Both the position numbers and the translations under genes were made by a program. From NCBI RefSeq assembly GCF_014174395.1, contig NZ_JABEQD010000001.1:1-64000 (forward strand): 64,000 bases of DNA, read 5' to 3'. The notes below the pieces were generated by a model. The model did no database searches. It was not told the DNA's origin and saw only the letters and a list, made by a program, of their open reading frames with translations. The DNA is from Gluconacetobacter aggeris. GTDB taxonomy: Bacteria; Pseudomonadota; Alphaproteobacteria; Acetobacterales; Acetobacteraceae. Within the stretch, counting starts at the first letter, position 1. Every line of letters begins with the position of its first letter. This document shows, piece by piece, positions 52,240-61,373 of the stretch.

Positions 52240-53775
52240 TCACTCCGTCCGGATCAGGGCCAGCTTGGGCTTTTGCCGCGGAAATGCAGGCCGCATGTCT
52301 CTGCCGGACAGGACGAACCCCGCGACCATTCGCGTCAGTTCGTCGGATGTTGCCACCAGATTGCGCACCGCCGAGGCACTTTCCTCAGCGACGGCAGCAT
52401 TTTTCTGGGTCGTCTGTTCCAACCCGCCCATGGCGATATTCAACTGGCTGATGCTGGCAGACTGCTCCTGTGCCGAATCCGAAATGGTCGACACGACATC
52501 GTTGATCTGCTGCACCTGCGACATGATACGCCGCAACGCATCACCGGCCTCATGCACCAGCGTCACGCCGGATTTCACCTGTCCGCCCGACAGACTGATC
52601 AACGCCGAGATTTCCCGGCCTGCATCGGCCGAGCGCTGCGCCAGCGCGCGGACCTCGCTGGCCACCACGGCAAAGCCACGGCCCACATCCCCAGCCCGTG
52701 CTGCCTCGACACTGGCATTGAGGGCCAGAATATTGGTCTGGAACGAAATTTCGTTAATGATCCCGATAATGCCTGCCATTTCCCGGGATGATTTCTCGAT
52801 CTCCGAAATCGCTGCGATCGTGCCACGGACGACGCTGCCCGCATGCTCGGCATCGTCGCGCGCCATGTTGGCCATCTCGTTGGCCTTCCGGGTTTCCTCG
52901 GCCGTCTTCGCGACCCGTTGCGTGATCTGGCTCAGCGCCACCGACATTTCCTCCTGGGTCGCTGCCTGCTGTTCGCTGCGGCGAGCAAGATTCTCGGCCC
53001 CCTGGCGAATCCCGTCGGTGTTCGACACGATATCGGTCGCATTCACCGCGATCTTGGCCAGGCTGTGTTCCAGCGTCTCGGCCGTCAGGTTGAAATGCTG
53101 CTTCAGCGCATCCAGGCGCTCCGGTATCCGGCCGCTTTCGATGCGATGGGTCAGGTCACCATTGGCCAACGCCGTCAGGGCGCTGCCGATAATCTCAATC
53201 ACCTCACGATCTTCCTGAGCACGGCGGTCCTGTTCCGCCTGCATCGCGACGCGCGCCTTGTTGAGGTCATCCAGATACGACGACACCGTCAGGTCGATCT
53301 CCATCAGCACCGCCTTGCACAGGCTGCCGATCACATCCCCGAGGTTCCGCGCCACCCGTGATGAGGTCCGGGAAAGGAAACCACGATGCGAGAGCATATC
53401 GCCGGTGACGGACTGAACGAGATGGTTCAGAATGATCCCATAACCACCGATATACAGGCTCGGATCCAACCCGATGCGGGCGTGTACCGAACCGATCGCC
53501 TGGACCTTTTTGACATATTCATCGTCGAACTGCGCACCGGAAATCCGTTTCCAATGCGTCCGCTGGGCATGTTTCGCATGCTCGATCTGTGATTCGGAAG
53601 AAAAGAAACTCCGCGCCTTCGGCGTCTGACGAACCTGGGCATAAAATTTGTCAAGCGCGACCGGTACTTCTCGATCAATGAGAGCCTGAACAGATCGGAT
53701 GGAACGAAAATCACTTTCGTTCATCGAAACGAAATCTTGCCTGGATTTGAAGTCAGACAAATCATGATTGTTCAT
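52240..53775 (-). CDS. Globin-coupled methyl-accepting chemotaxis protein
   Basis: 511 residues with no membrane helix. Residues 20-180 are a protoglobin/globin sensor with the proximal His at about 98 in GSVHARIGLDPSLYIGGYG, the diagnostic globin-coupled-sensor motif. A short HAMP-like linker (TALANGDLTHRI) leads to the cytoplasmic signalling domain, whose tip FQTNILALNASVEAARAG is complete, followed by DVGRGFAVVASEVRALAQRS. It should bind haem and sense O2 in the cytoplasm, passing signals to CheW/CheA. No che or fla genes are in the window. The start is ATG 53775 in an AT-rich region. Confidence 0.93.
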   Translation of the reverse strand: MNNHDLSDFKSRQDFVSMNESDFRSIRSVQALIDREVPVALDKFYAQVRQTPKARSFFSSESQIEHAKHAQRTHWKRISGAQFDDEYVKKVQAIGSVHARIGLDPSLYIGGYGIILNHLVQSVTGDMLSHRGFLSRTSSRVARNLGDVIGSLCKAVLMEIDLTVSSYLDDLNKARVAMQAEQDRRAQEDREVIEIIGSALTALANGDLTHRIESGRIPERLDALKQHFNLTAETLEHSLAKIAVNATDIVSNTDGIRQGAENLARRSEQQAATQEEMSVALSQITQRVAKTAEETRKANEMANMARDDAEHAGSVVRGTIAAISEIEKSSREMAGIIGIINEISFQTNILALNASVEAARAGDVGRGFAVVASEVRALAQRSADAGREISALISLSGGQVKSGVTLVHEAGDALRRIMSQVQQINDVVSTISDSAQEQSASISQLNIAMGGLEQTTQKNAAVAEESASAVRNLVATSDELTRMVAGFVLSGRDMRPAFPRQKPKLALIRTE

Positions 53776-54127
53776 AAATAATTCTCTCTTATATCATGAT
53801 TGAAAGTTGCCGGACAGGAGCATTATACTTTGACGGGCACAAACTTAATATTCAGATAACGGAAACCTATTAAGATTCTGTTTGGAAATATGGGCTGGTG
53901 AATGAGCGCAGCCCGGCATGGGTCGCGTCATGCTATTAATTATCAGCATCCCTCCAAACCCGCTTGTCCCAGGACCCTGTTCCGCGTCCCGAAAAGATAC
54001 AACCCCCGCTAACGCCAGAGCGCCACCAAGGATTCGCACGATGCCGGCCTTTCCAGCAGGAAGGCCGCTGCAGATCAAGCGGCAGAATGCGAACCCCAGG
54101 GCGCTCCAGCTCCTCGCGCGGGCCGCG
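53776..54127. other. Intergenic region with IS-end-like repeat
   Basis: GATTCTGTTTGGAAATATGG (53874-53893), continuing GCTGGTGA, is a relative of the MITE-like left arm at 15149 and of 37877. No clear right arm is seen. On the minus strand 53845-54078 reads IVRILGGALALAGVVSF, like a membrane-helix fragment of an EamA-type permease, too short to call. The AT-rich part 53790-53875 is the promoter of the chemoreceptor gene. Confidence 0.4.
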
Positions 54128-55045
54128 TCAGTAGCACGCGGGAACGATCATCGCATCCGGGGTCGGCTGCCGTTCGTAATCGGGATGATAGACGCGTTCG
54201 GGCAACACCACATCCGGCTTCGGCACCGGCCCGTAGGGTACGAGCGAGAGCAGATGGGCGATGCAGTTCAGACGCGCACGCTTCTTGTCGACCGCCTGCA
54301 CCACCCACCACGGCGCTTCGTCGATGCTGGACCGCTCGAGCATCGTCTCCTTCGCACGGGTATAATCCTCCCAGCGGCGACGGCTTTCCAGATCCATCGG
54401 GCTGAGCTTCCACTGTTTCAGCGGATCTTCGATCCGCGCGCGGAAGCGGGCCTCCTGCTCGTCATCTGTGATCGAAAACCAGAACTTGACAATCTGGATG
54501 CCGCTGCGGACGAGCATCCGCTCGAATTCTGGCACCGAACGGAAGAACTCCTCATATTCATCCTCGGTACAGAAGCCCATGACGCGTTCGACCCCCGCAC
54601 GGTTGTACCAGCTCCGGTCGAACAGGACGATCTCACCCGCCGCAGGCAGATGGGCCACGTAGCGCTGAAAATACCATTGCGTGCGCTCGCGATCATTGGG
54701 TGCCGGCAGGGCGGCGACGCGGCACAGGCGCGGATTCAGCCGCTGGGTGATCCGCTTGATCGCGCCGCCCTTCCCGGCGGCGTCTCGCCCTTCGAAAATC
54801 ACGACCAGGCGATGGCCGGTCGCCTTCACCCAATCCTGCAGCTTGATCAGTTCGCCCTGAAGACGAACCAGTTCGCGGAAATAGACGCGCCGAAACGCGC
54901 GCTCGGACGCGTCGAGGGTTCCACCGATGGCCTCTTCCTCCAGGGAGAGTTCGAACTCCTCGTCCAGATCGTCGATGAGCTCGCGGCGCATCTGCACGCG
55001 CTCGCGTTCTTCCACCGACAGGCTCTTCAGATCCTCATCGTCCAT
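54128..55045 (-). CDS. ppk2: Polyphosphate kinase 2
   Basis: 305 residues, one PPK2 domain. Walker A VIFEGRDAAGKGGAIKRIT (about 82-100), Walker B EIVLFDRSWYNRAGVERVMG, and the lid region ITDDEQEARFRARIEDPLKQ with its basic residues. It moves phosphate between polyphosphate and nucleotides, mostly making GTP or ATP from polyphosphate. Downstream of the PiT permease and porin on the same strand, with about 100 bases between it and the porin, so it likely forms part of a phosphate module. Confidence 0.95.
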   Translation of the reverse strand: MDDEDLKSLSVEERERVQMRRELIDDLDEEFELSLEEEAIGGTLDASERAFRRVYFRELVRLQGELIKLQDWVKATGHRLVVIFEGRDAAGKGGAIKRITQRLNPRLCRVAALPAPNDRERTQWYFQRYVAHLPAAGEIVLFDRSWYNRAGVERVMGFCTEDEYEEFFRSVPEFERMLVRSGIQIVKFWFSITDDEQEARFRARIEDPLKQWKLSPMDLESRRRWEDYTRAKETMLERSSIDEAPWWVVQAVDKKRARLNCIAHLLSLVPYGPVPKPDVVLPERVYHPDYERQPTPDAMIVPACY

Positions 55046-55148
55046 TGTCGCTGCCTTCCATGCCGCGCACCATGCGCCGTACCGGCCGAAGTAGGCCTTT
55101 CCACAGGAAAACGCTTTGAAATTTTCATGAATCCCTGCGATCGAGTCT

Positions 55149-56618
55149 TCAGAACGTGGTGGTCATGTTCACGCCCAGCACGGCACCGTTACCGATGGGC
55201 CGCCCCGTCTGCGGGTCGAACGACGTGCCGCCGACATGCCAGAAATATTGAAAATCGGGCTGGATGATGAGGTACGGGGTCACGGCTGCCTGATAGGTCA
55301 CCTCGATATGCTGCTCGGGCTTCAGCGCGCCTGCCAGGCTGGTGCCCAGACGCATGGCATCGCGCGCATTGTCGATTGCCCGGCTACCATAGAAACCAGT
55401 TCCCCAGGCGATGCCGATCGTGTCGTCAGTCCGGCCCGGGACCATCCCGTCGAACGTCACGCCGCCCTGGATCTCGGTGGAGAACCGGTTGCGCGAGCCG
55501 TCATTGGCGGTGGCACGCACGAACAGGCTGATCGTCTTGCTCGACCCCGGTGCCGCCCGCCAGATCATCTGGTCGGCCACCATGTAGATCATCCAATTAT
55601 CACGATGGTAGCGCGGCTGGCCCGTACTGTCCGGTGCTGCCAGCAGGCCGCCGTGATCGTCGTATCGCTGGTCGGGGAAGCGGCCGGTGTCGTAAAGGCC
55701 GCCGAGCTTCCACGTTCCCGACAGGCTGGGGGTCGCTTGATCGGCTATCCTGCGGGCGACATCGATTGAAAGCTGGGCCTCACCGATGAACAGCGTCCCA
55801 CCGCTGGTCGAAAATGCGGTGCCCGACGGGTCGCGCTGCGTGGGCGCGATGGCGCTGTAGAAGGGGCCGCGCGTCGGGTTGTCGTCGGTGACAGCGCCCA
55901 TCAGCACCAGTTGGTCGATCGGCGTCCATTTCGCCCGCACCCCCAGGGCCGAGAAGGGCCAGGACGGCCCTCCGGAATACAGGTTACTGGAGGTCGAGAG
56001 CGGCCAGCCGAAACTGGAATTGAGGAAGAATGAGGCGTTCTGACTGACCAAAAACTCGGTATCGAGGTCGATCGACCCCACCCGGACATCCAGCAGGTTC
56101 GCGAAGAAGCCCTGGCCGTACCAGAGTTCGAACAGCCGGGTCGAGCGCCCGGCATCGTAGCCACTGACGGCATTCACCGCCCCGAGCCGCTCGCCCGTCA
56201 ACGACCGGCCGCGGATCTGCAACGCGCTGACATTCAGCAACCCGTCGGGCCAGCCGAAGCCACGCTCGGTGTCGAACATCAAGGTCACGGCCGTCATGCC
56301 GTCATAGGTGGGTCCGGTATGCAGGCCGCCTGAAGCGAGGCCCCATAATTCCTCGACATCCTGCATGTTGATCCGGATGCCGTGGCGGGCCAGCCAGGGC
56401 CGCGCGCCCCCGGCCTCTCCCAGAAGTTCGCTACCCGGGTCTTCGGGCGGCTGCACTTCCACCGGCGTCGGAGGGGGCAGCGGCACGCCTGAAGGCAGGA
56501 CATCGGTGACCAGCGGCGGGGTGGCGGCCAGAATGCCGTCCCCCATCGTCAAGGGGTAGAGTGCCGCCAGAAGGCCCGCCACGCGGCGCAGGGCCGGGGC
56601 GGGTCGTTCGGCTTTCAT
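55149..56618 (-). CDS. OprB-type carbohydrate porin
   Basis: 489 residues. An N-terminal signal (VAGLLAALYPLTMGDGILAA) precedes a Pro-rich spacer. The OprB barrel follows, with YDGMTAVTLMFDTERGFGWP, LFELWYGQGFFANLLDVRVG and the C-terminal YLIIQPDFQYFWHVGG. It ends in TTTF, the usual terminal Phe. Family members pass sugars through the outer membrane. Here it follows the phosphate permease gene after nine bases and precedes ppk2, so it may admit phosphate or a phosphorylated compound instead; that part is inference. Confidence 0.9.
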   Translation of the reverse strand: MKAERPAPALRRVAGLLAALYPLTMGDGILAATPPLVTDVLPSGVPLPPPTPVEVQPPEDPGSELLGEAGGARPWLARHGIRINMQDVEELWGLASGGLHTGPTYDGMTAVTLMFDTERGFGWPDGLLNVSALQIRGRSLTGERLGAVNAVSGYDAGRSTRLFELWYGQGFFANLLDVRVGSIDLDTEFLVSQNASFFLNSSFGWPLSTSSNLYSGGPSWPFSALGVRAKWTPIDQLVLMGAVTDDNPTRGPFYSAIAPTQRDPSGTAFSTSGGTLFIGEAQLSIDVARRIADQATPSLSGTWKLGGLYDTGRFPDQRYDDHGGLLAAPDSTGQPRYHRDNWMIYMVADQMIWRAAPGSSKTISLFVRATANDGSRNRFSTEIQGGVTFDGMVPGRTDDTIGIAWGTGFYGSRAIDNARDAMRLGTSLAGALKPEQHIEVTYQAAVTPYLIIQPDFQYFWHVGGTSFDPQTGRPIGNGAVLGVNMTTTF

Positions 56619-56627
56619 GGCCTCGTG

Positions 56628-58238
56628 TCAGAAGACATGCCTCAGGATAAAGAACAGCGCACCGCTGATCAACATGGCAGCGGGCAGTGTGATCACCCAG
56701 GCCATGGCCATGGTGCGCAACGTTCGCCATTGCAGGCCCGAGCCCGCCGCCGCCATGGTGCCCGCCACGCCGCTTGAGAGGATATGGGTGGTGGAGACCG
56801 GCAGGCCATAGCCCTCGGCCAGGCCGATCGTCCCCATCGCGACCAGTTCCGCCGAGGCGCCCTGCGCGTAGTTCAGGTGCGTCTTGCCGATTTTCTCGCC
56901 CACGGTGACGACGATGCGTTTCCAGCCGACCATCGTGCCCAGACCCAGTGCCACCGCGACGGCGACCTTGACCCAGGTGGGGATGAAGCGCGTGCCCGCG
57001 TTGAGCTGGCTCATGAAATTCTTGAGGCCGACGGCCTCGGTGCCTTCGAAGGCATTGGTCTTGCCAAGCACGCGGATCGCATCCGATACCAGATACATGT
57101 CCGTGCGGACGTTCGGCACCTGGGCGGCGGGGATGGCATTGAGGCTGCGATATCCCTTGACCGAGCCCGCGATGTCGTCCGACAGCACGGCCAGCGCGCC
57201 ATAGACCCGGCCATCGGCGACCGCCTTGTCGCGCAGCGCCGCCGTCACGCGCGCGCGGGCCGCCGCGATGTCGTCGGCCTCGGTGCCCGTCATGTGATGG
57301 CGGAAGATGCCTGCGGCGTCCCCGGCCGACTGAACGAAGGCCGGCATGGCCGATTCCGGCATGGCGCGATTGAGCGCATAGGCGGTGGGTGCCGCGCCGA
57401 TCAGGATGAGCATGATCAGGCCCATGCCTTTCTGCCCGTCATTGCCACCATGGAAATAGGAGACGCCGGTGCAGGTGCCGATCAGCAGACCGCGAATCCA
57501 CAGGGGCGGGGGCTTGTGTCCCGCGGGCGTCTCGAACAGCGTCCGGTTGCGCACCAGCACGCGGAACAGCCAGAACAGCATCATGGACAGCGCGAAGCCG
57601 CAGAGCGGGCTGAACAGTAGCGCGCTGAAAACCTTCGAAACCTGCGACCAGTCGACGCCGTAGGTCGCCGCCCCGGCAGGCGCCATTAGCTGGTTGGCGA
57701 TACCCACTCCCATGATCGAGCCGATCAGGGCGTGCGAGGAACTGTTCGGCACGCCCATCGCCCACGTTGCGAGATTCCATACAATGGCGGCGATCAGCAG
57801 GGCGAAGATCATCGCGTATCCCGCGCCACTGCCCACCTGGAGGATGAGTTCGACCGGCAGCAGCGTGACCACGCTGTAGGCGACGGCACCGGATGAGACC
57901 AGCACGCCCAGTAGGTTCCACACGCCCGACCATACGACGGCCACCATGGGAGGCATGCTGTTCGTATAGATCACGGTCGCGACGGCGTTCGCCGTGTCGT
58001 GGAAGCCATTGACGAATTCGAAGCCCAGCGCGATCAGCAGCGCCAGCGCCAGCAGGGCGAACGCCCCGACGGCCAGCCCTTGCTCGCCCGCCGCCTGCAG
58101 ATCGGCCAGAACACTGTAGCCGACGAAGCCCAGCGCGCATGCCAGCACGGCCAGGAAGAAGATCCTGAATGCGGGGGTTCCCCCGCTGTCCATTCTAGGA
58201 CGCAGAAAATGACTGCGCGGTACGGTTGTCTCCGACAA
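56628..58238 (-). CDS. pit: PiT family low-affinity inorganic phosphate transporter
   Basis: 536 residues. Both PiT signatures are present: GFEFVNGFHDTANAVATVIY near the start and GYGLPVSTTHILSSGVAG near the end. The middle contains VPNSSSHALIGSIMGVGIAN and FHGGNDGQKGMGLIML. A long cytoplasmic loop separates the halves. It imports phosphate, usually as a metal-phosphate complex, by proton symport. TTG 58238 is chosen as start because GGGAGGGGATGCC lies just upstream; ATG 58280 is the next upstream option. First gene of a pit-porin-ppk2 run. Confidence 0.92.
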   Translation of the reverse strand: MSETTVPRSHFLRPRMDSGGTPAFRIFFLAVLACALGFVGYSVLADLQAAGEQGLAVGAFALLALALLIALGFEFVNGFHDTANAVATVIYTNSMPPMVAVVWSGVWNLLGVLVSSGAVAYSVVTLLPVELILQVGSGAGYAMIFALLIAAIVWNLATWAMGVPNSSSHALIGSIMGVGIANQLMAPAGAATYGVDWSQVSKVFSALLFSPLCGFALSMMLFWLFRVLVRNRTLFETPAGHKPPPLWIRGLLIGTCTGVSYFHGGNDGQKGMGLIMLILIGAAPTAYALNRAMPESAMPAFVQSAGDAAGIFRHHMTGTEADDIAAARARVTAALRDKAVADGRVYGALAVLSDDIAGSVKGYRSLNAIPAAQVPNVRTDMYLVSDAIRVLGKTNAFEGTEAVGLKNFMSQLNAGTRFIPTWVKVAVAVALGLGTMVGWKRIVVTVGEKIGKTHLNYAQGASAELVAMGTIGLAEGYGLPVSTTHILSSGVAGTMAAAGSGLQWRTLRTMAMAWVITLPAAMLISGALFFILRHVF

Positions 58239-58351
58239 GGCATCCCCTCCCTTGGCCAAAGGCGCTATGACAGCGCACACTCAGCGGAAAGCCCGGGGCA
58301 AAAACAGTGAAGTTATTTTGAAAGAGAAACTGCCGTGCGCTTCATGAAAGG

Positions 58352-58696
58352 ATGCAGACCCCGATGCCAGAGCCCCCAGGACACATCGTCGAAACCGACC
58401 GGCTGCGGCTGACGCTGCACGAAAGCGCCGATTTCGGCCCCCTGGCCGAGATGTGGAGCGATCCGGCCGTCGTCCGGCATATCAGCGGCAAACCGGCCAC
58501 GGCGCAGGAAAGCTGGGCGCGACTGCTGCGCTATCGGGGCCTGTGGCCGGTGCTGGGGTTCGGCTACTGGGCGGTCTGCCTCGTGGCCCCCGATAACCGC
58601 CCTTCGCTCCGTGTGGCGGAAAAGACTGGTTTTCTGCCCGTCGGTCCCATTCGCATGGGGAGGGAACAGGCCGTGCTGCTGGAACGCCGGACATAG
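58352..58696 (+). pseudogene. GNAT acetyltransferase with internal deletion
   Basis: 114 residues where the family (RimJ/RimL type, ETDRLRLTLHESADFGPLAE) normally has about 170-180. The first half runs to VLGFGYWAV. The sequence then jumps straight to CLVAPDNRPSLRVAEKTGF, the C-terminal beta-strand and the helix before the end. The central part with the acetyl-CoA pyrophosphate loop (Q/RxxGxG/A) is missing, about 60 residues. The frame is kept, but the protein cannot bind acetyl-CoA, so I call it a pseudogene. It is divergent from pit. Confidence 0.75.
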
Positions 58697-58700
58697 CAGG

Positions 58701-61373
58701 TCAGACGGACACCAGCACATCCAGCGGTGCCGCGTCGGCCAGCATGGCCAGGTCCAGCATCGCCGCACGGTCGAGAAGGCGGCCCGGGTAGAGCAGCGAG
58801 CGCCATGGGCCGGCCGGGGCGTCGTCCCAGTCCAGCGCCGTGCCGCGCCAGAGCATGGCGGGGCAGGACAGGTCGCTGGAGTCCGGCATCAGGGCGGCGG
58901 GCAGGCGCGGTGCGATCACCAGCATCGTCACCCCTGCCGTGACGCGGGCGAAGGCGGCCAGATGCTGGCGCCGGGTGCCCCTGACCCTGACGGGCCGGTA
59001 CGCCCCCTCGGCGAACAGGTCGGGATGAGCGGCCCAGAACCGCAGTACTGCCGCGATCAGCGCCTGTTTCACCCTGCCGTCGCGCCAGTGCGGCAGCAGC
59101 GATCCGAAATCGGCGCCCTCGGCCAGCGCCGCCATGCGGGCCGCGAAATCGACCGGCCGGCGATTGTCGGGATCGACCAGGCTGAAATCCCAGAATTCGC
59201 AGCCCTGATACAGGTCCGGCACGCCGGGGCTGGTCAGGCGCAGCAGTGTCTGCGCCAGCCCGTTCAGCGCGCCCGCCGGGGCGATCTGGTTGACGAATGC
59301 ATCCAGCATCCGGGGAAACCGGTTTTCGGGATGGGGGGAGAGCAGGCCGTCGAGGAAGGCCCCGCAGGCCTGCTCATAGGCGGGTTCCGGGTCGATCCAG
59401 CTTGTGTGGCGTTTGGCCTCGCGCAGGGCCTTGACCTGCCAGGCCGCCACGCGATCGCGGAATTCCGCCGTGATCCTGTGCTCGAGCGGGCCGTCCCCGA
59501 CCGGCCAGGCGCCCAGCAGCGTCTGGTAGAGAATCAGTTCGTCCGCGCGGTCGGGCGCGGCGCAGGGGCCTGAGCGGGTCGTGATCCGCTGGCGTAGCGG
59601 GGCGTTGAAGGTGCTCCAGCGTGTGGCGACGCGCACCCATTCCTGGGCCAGTTCGGACAGCACGGCCAGGCGCGCGCGGGCGTCTTCGCCGCGCTTGTGG
59701 TCGTGGGTGGCGGTGGCCAGCATGGCGCGGGGCCAGTCGCGGCGGCGCACGATATTGGCGGCGTGAAAGGCGGCGACGGTGCCGCCGAACTGGCCGGGAT
59801 GCGTGCCGACATCGTTGCGCGACAGCAGGCGGCCATAGCGATAAAATGCTGTATCTTCAACGGCTTTGGCAGCAAGCGGGGCCGTGAGGTGCGCGAAGCA
59901 GGCGATGGCGCCGGCGGCATCTTCCGGGGCTTGCGGGCCGAGTTGCCGCTCCAGCCAGTCCAGCACCGGTTGCTGTGCCGGCACCAGCCCGGCGCGCACG
60001 GACTGGCAGACCGTGTGCAGCACTTCGCCGCCATCGCCTTCATAGGTCCGGTAGACGGGAAAGCGGATGAGGAGGCGGCGCAGTACGCGTTCCAGCGCGG
60101 CGGGCGTGAAGTCGCGGGCGCGCGGGTCGCGGCGTGCCAGGGTGGCCAGGGCGTGGACCAAGCGGGCCAGGTCGGCGGCCAGCGTGCCGTCCAGCACCGC
60201 CTCGCGCGCGGCTTCCTGCTCCGCATGGAAGCTGGTGGCGCCGCCCGCACCCCATACCCACAGATCGTCCAGCGCGTCCGCGCCGCGCTGGTCGTGGAGC
60301 AGCAGGTCGACCTGTTCCAGGAAATCGTAGCCGGTGGTGCCGTCGACCGCCCAGCCGGTGGGGAGCACCTCCTCCACGGCCAGAATCTTCTCGACATAGA
60401 GGGGGGTGCCCGATGGGGCGCCGGGCGGGCGGGCCGAGGCGGCAGCGGCGAGGGCGCGATGCAGGCGCGCGGTATAAGCGCCCGGTTGGGTCAGCCCGTC
60501 GATATGGTCGACGCGCACGCCGTCGATCAGCCCGTCGGCATACAGGCCGATGATCGTGCGATGCACGGCGTCGAACACGTCGGGATGCTCGACGCTCAGC
60601 CCGGCCAGGCCGGTGATGTCGAAGAAACGCCGCCAGTTGATCAGGTCGGAGGCCGTGCGCCACCAGGCCAGCCGGTAATGCTGGCGCTCGAGCAGCGCAT
60701 GCAGGCGGGGCCGTCCCTCGGGCCCGGCCATGCGCGCCAGCGCGCGCGCGACGGCGGCCGCGCCCCGGGGCGTGCGCGCCCAGTCCGCCAGACCGTCGGG
60801 CGGCGGCGTGTCTTCGGCCTCGAACAGGTCTGCATAGTGATCGGGGCAGATCGGGAAACGGTGTTCGTAATGCCAGCAGGCGAAACTGCCCTCGGCCGCG
60901 TCGTAACGCAGTTCCAGCGTGCCGTTTTCCAGGCAGTCGCCGTAGGGATCGGCCAGGAAGGGCAGCAGCACGCGGCCGCGCAGGCTGTCGTCGGGCGGAG
61001 ACCAGTCGATGTCGAACATAGGGGCGCACCGGCTGGCCCGCCCCCAGGCCAGCACATCCTCCCACCACGCATTGCCACTGCCGCCCACCGCCATGTGGTT
61101 GGGCACGATATCGAGGATCAGCCCCATGCCGTGCGCGCGCAGCCGCGCCACCAGACGGGCCAGGGCCTCGCGCCCGCCCAGCTCGGGGTTGATGCGGCTG
61201 TAATCCAGCGTGTCGTAGCCGTGGGTCGAGCCCGGGCGGGCGGCCAGCAGCGGCGAGGCATAGAGATGGCTGATCCCGAGACCGGCGAAATACGCGACCA
61301 GCGGGACCGCGTCATCCAGCGTGAAGCCGGCGTGGAATTGCAGGCGGACGGTCGCGCGCACGCCCGCCGTCAT
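58701..61373 (-). CDS. treY: Malto-oligosyltrehalose synthase
   Basis: 890 residues. GH13-type residues are visible: the conserved ILDIVPNHMAVGGSGNAWWE, GVRVDHIDGLTQPGAY with the nucleophile Asp, LYVEKILAVEEVLPTGWAVD then GTTGYDF with the acid/base Glu, and TATHDHKRGEDARARLAVL. The last motif, with the third Asp, is typical of TreY. It converts the reducing end of malto-oligosaccharides to a trehalose linkage. ATG 61373 overlaps the malQ stop (ATGA), so it is the last gene of treZ-malQ-treY. The C-terminus is complete. Confidence 0.95.
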   Translation of the reverse strand: MTAGVRATVRLQFHAGFTLDDAVPLVAYFAGLGISHLYASPLLAARPGSTHGYDTLDYSRINPELGGREALARLVARLRAHGMGLILDIVPNHMAVGGSGNAWWEDVLAWGRASRCAPMFDIDWSPPDDSLRGRVLLPFLADPYGDCLENGTLELRYDAAEGSFACWHYEHRFPICPDHYADLFEAEDTPPPDGLADWARTPRGAAAVARALARMAGPEGRPRLHALLERQHYRLAWWRTASDLINWRRFFDITGLAGLSVEHPDVFDAVHRTIIGLYADGLIDGVRVDHIDGLTQPGAYTARLHRALAAAASARPPGAPSGTPLYVEKILAVEEVLPTGWAVDGTTGYDFLEQVDLLLHDQRGADALDDLWVWGAGGATSFHAEQEAAREAVLDGTLAADLARLVHALATLARRDPRARDFTPAALERVLRRLLIRFPVYRTYEGDGGEVLHTVCQSVRAGLVPAQQPVLDWLERQLGPQAPEDAAGAIACFAHLTAPLAAKAVEDTAFYRYGRLLSRNDVGTHPGQFGGTVAAFHAANIVRRRDWPRAMLATATHDHKRGEDARARLAVLSELAQEWVRVATRWSTFNAPLRQRITTRSGPCAAPDRADELILYQTLLGAWPVGDGPLEHRITAEFRDRVAAWQVKALREAKRHTSWIDPEPAYEQACGAFLDGLLSPHPENRFPRMLDAFVNQIAPAGALNGLAQTLLRLTSPGVPDLYQGCEFWDFSLVDPDNRRPVDFAARMAALAEGADFGSLLPHWRDGRVKQALIAAVLRFWAAHPDLFAEGAYRPVRVRGTRRQHLAAFARVTAGVTMLVIAPRLPAALMPDSSDLSCPAMLWRGTALDWDDAPAGPWRSLLYPGRLLDRAAMLDLAMLADAAPLDVLVSV

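Noticed and set aside
53845-54078. EamA-type permease fragment on the minus strand
   Set aside because: Only one short helix-like segment resembles the family; too little to call even a pseudogene.
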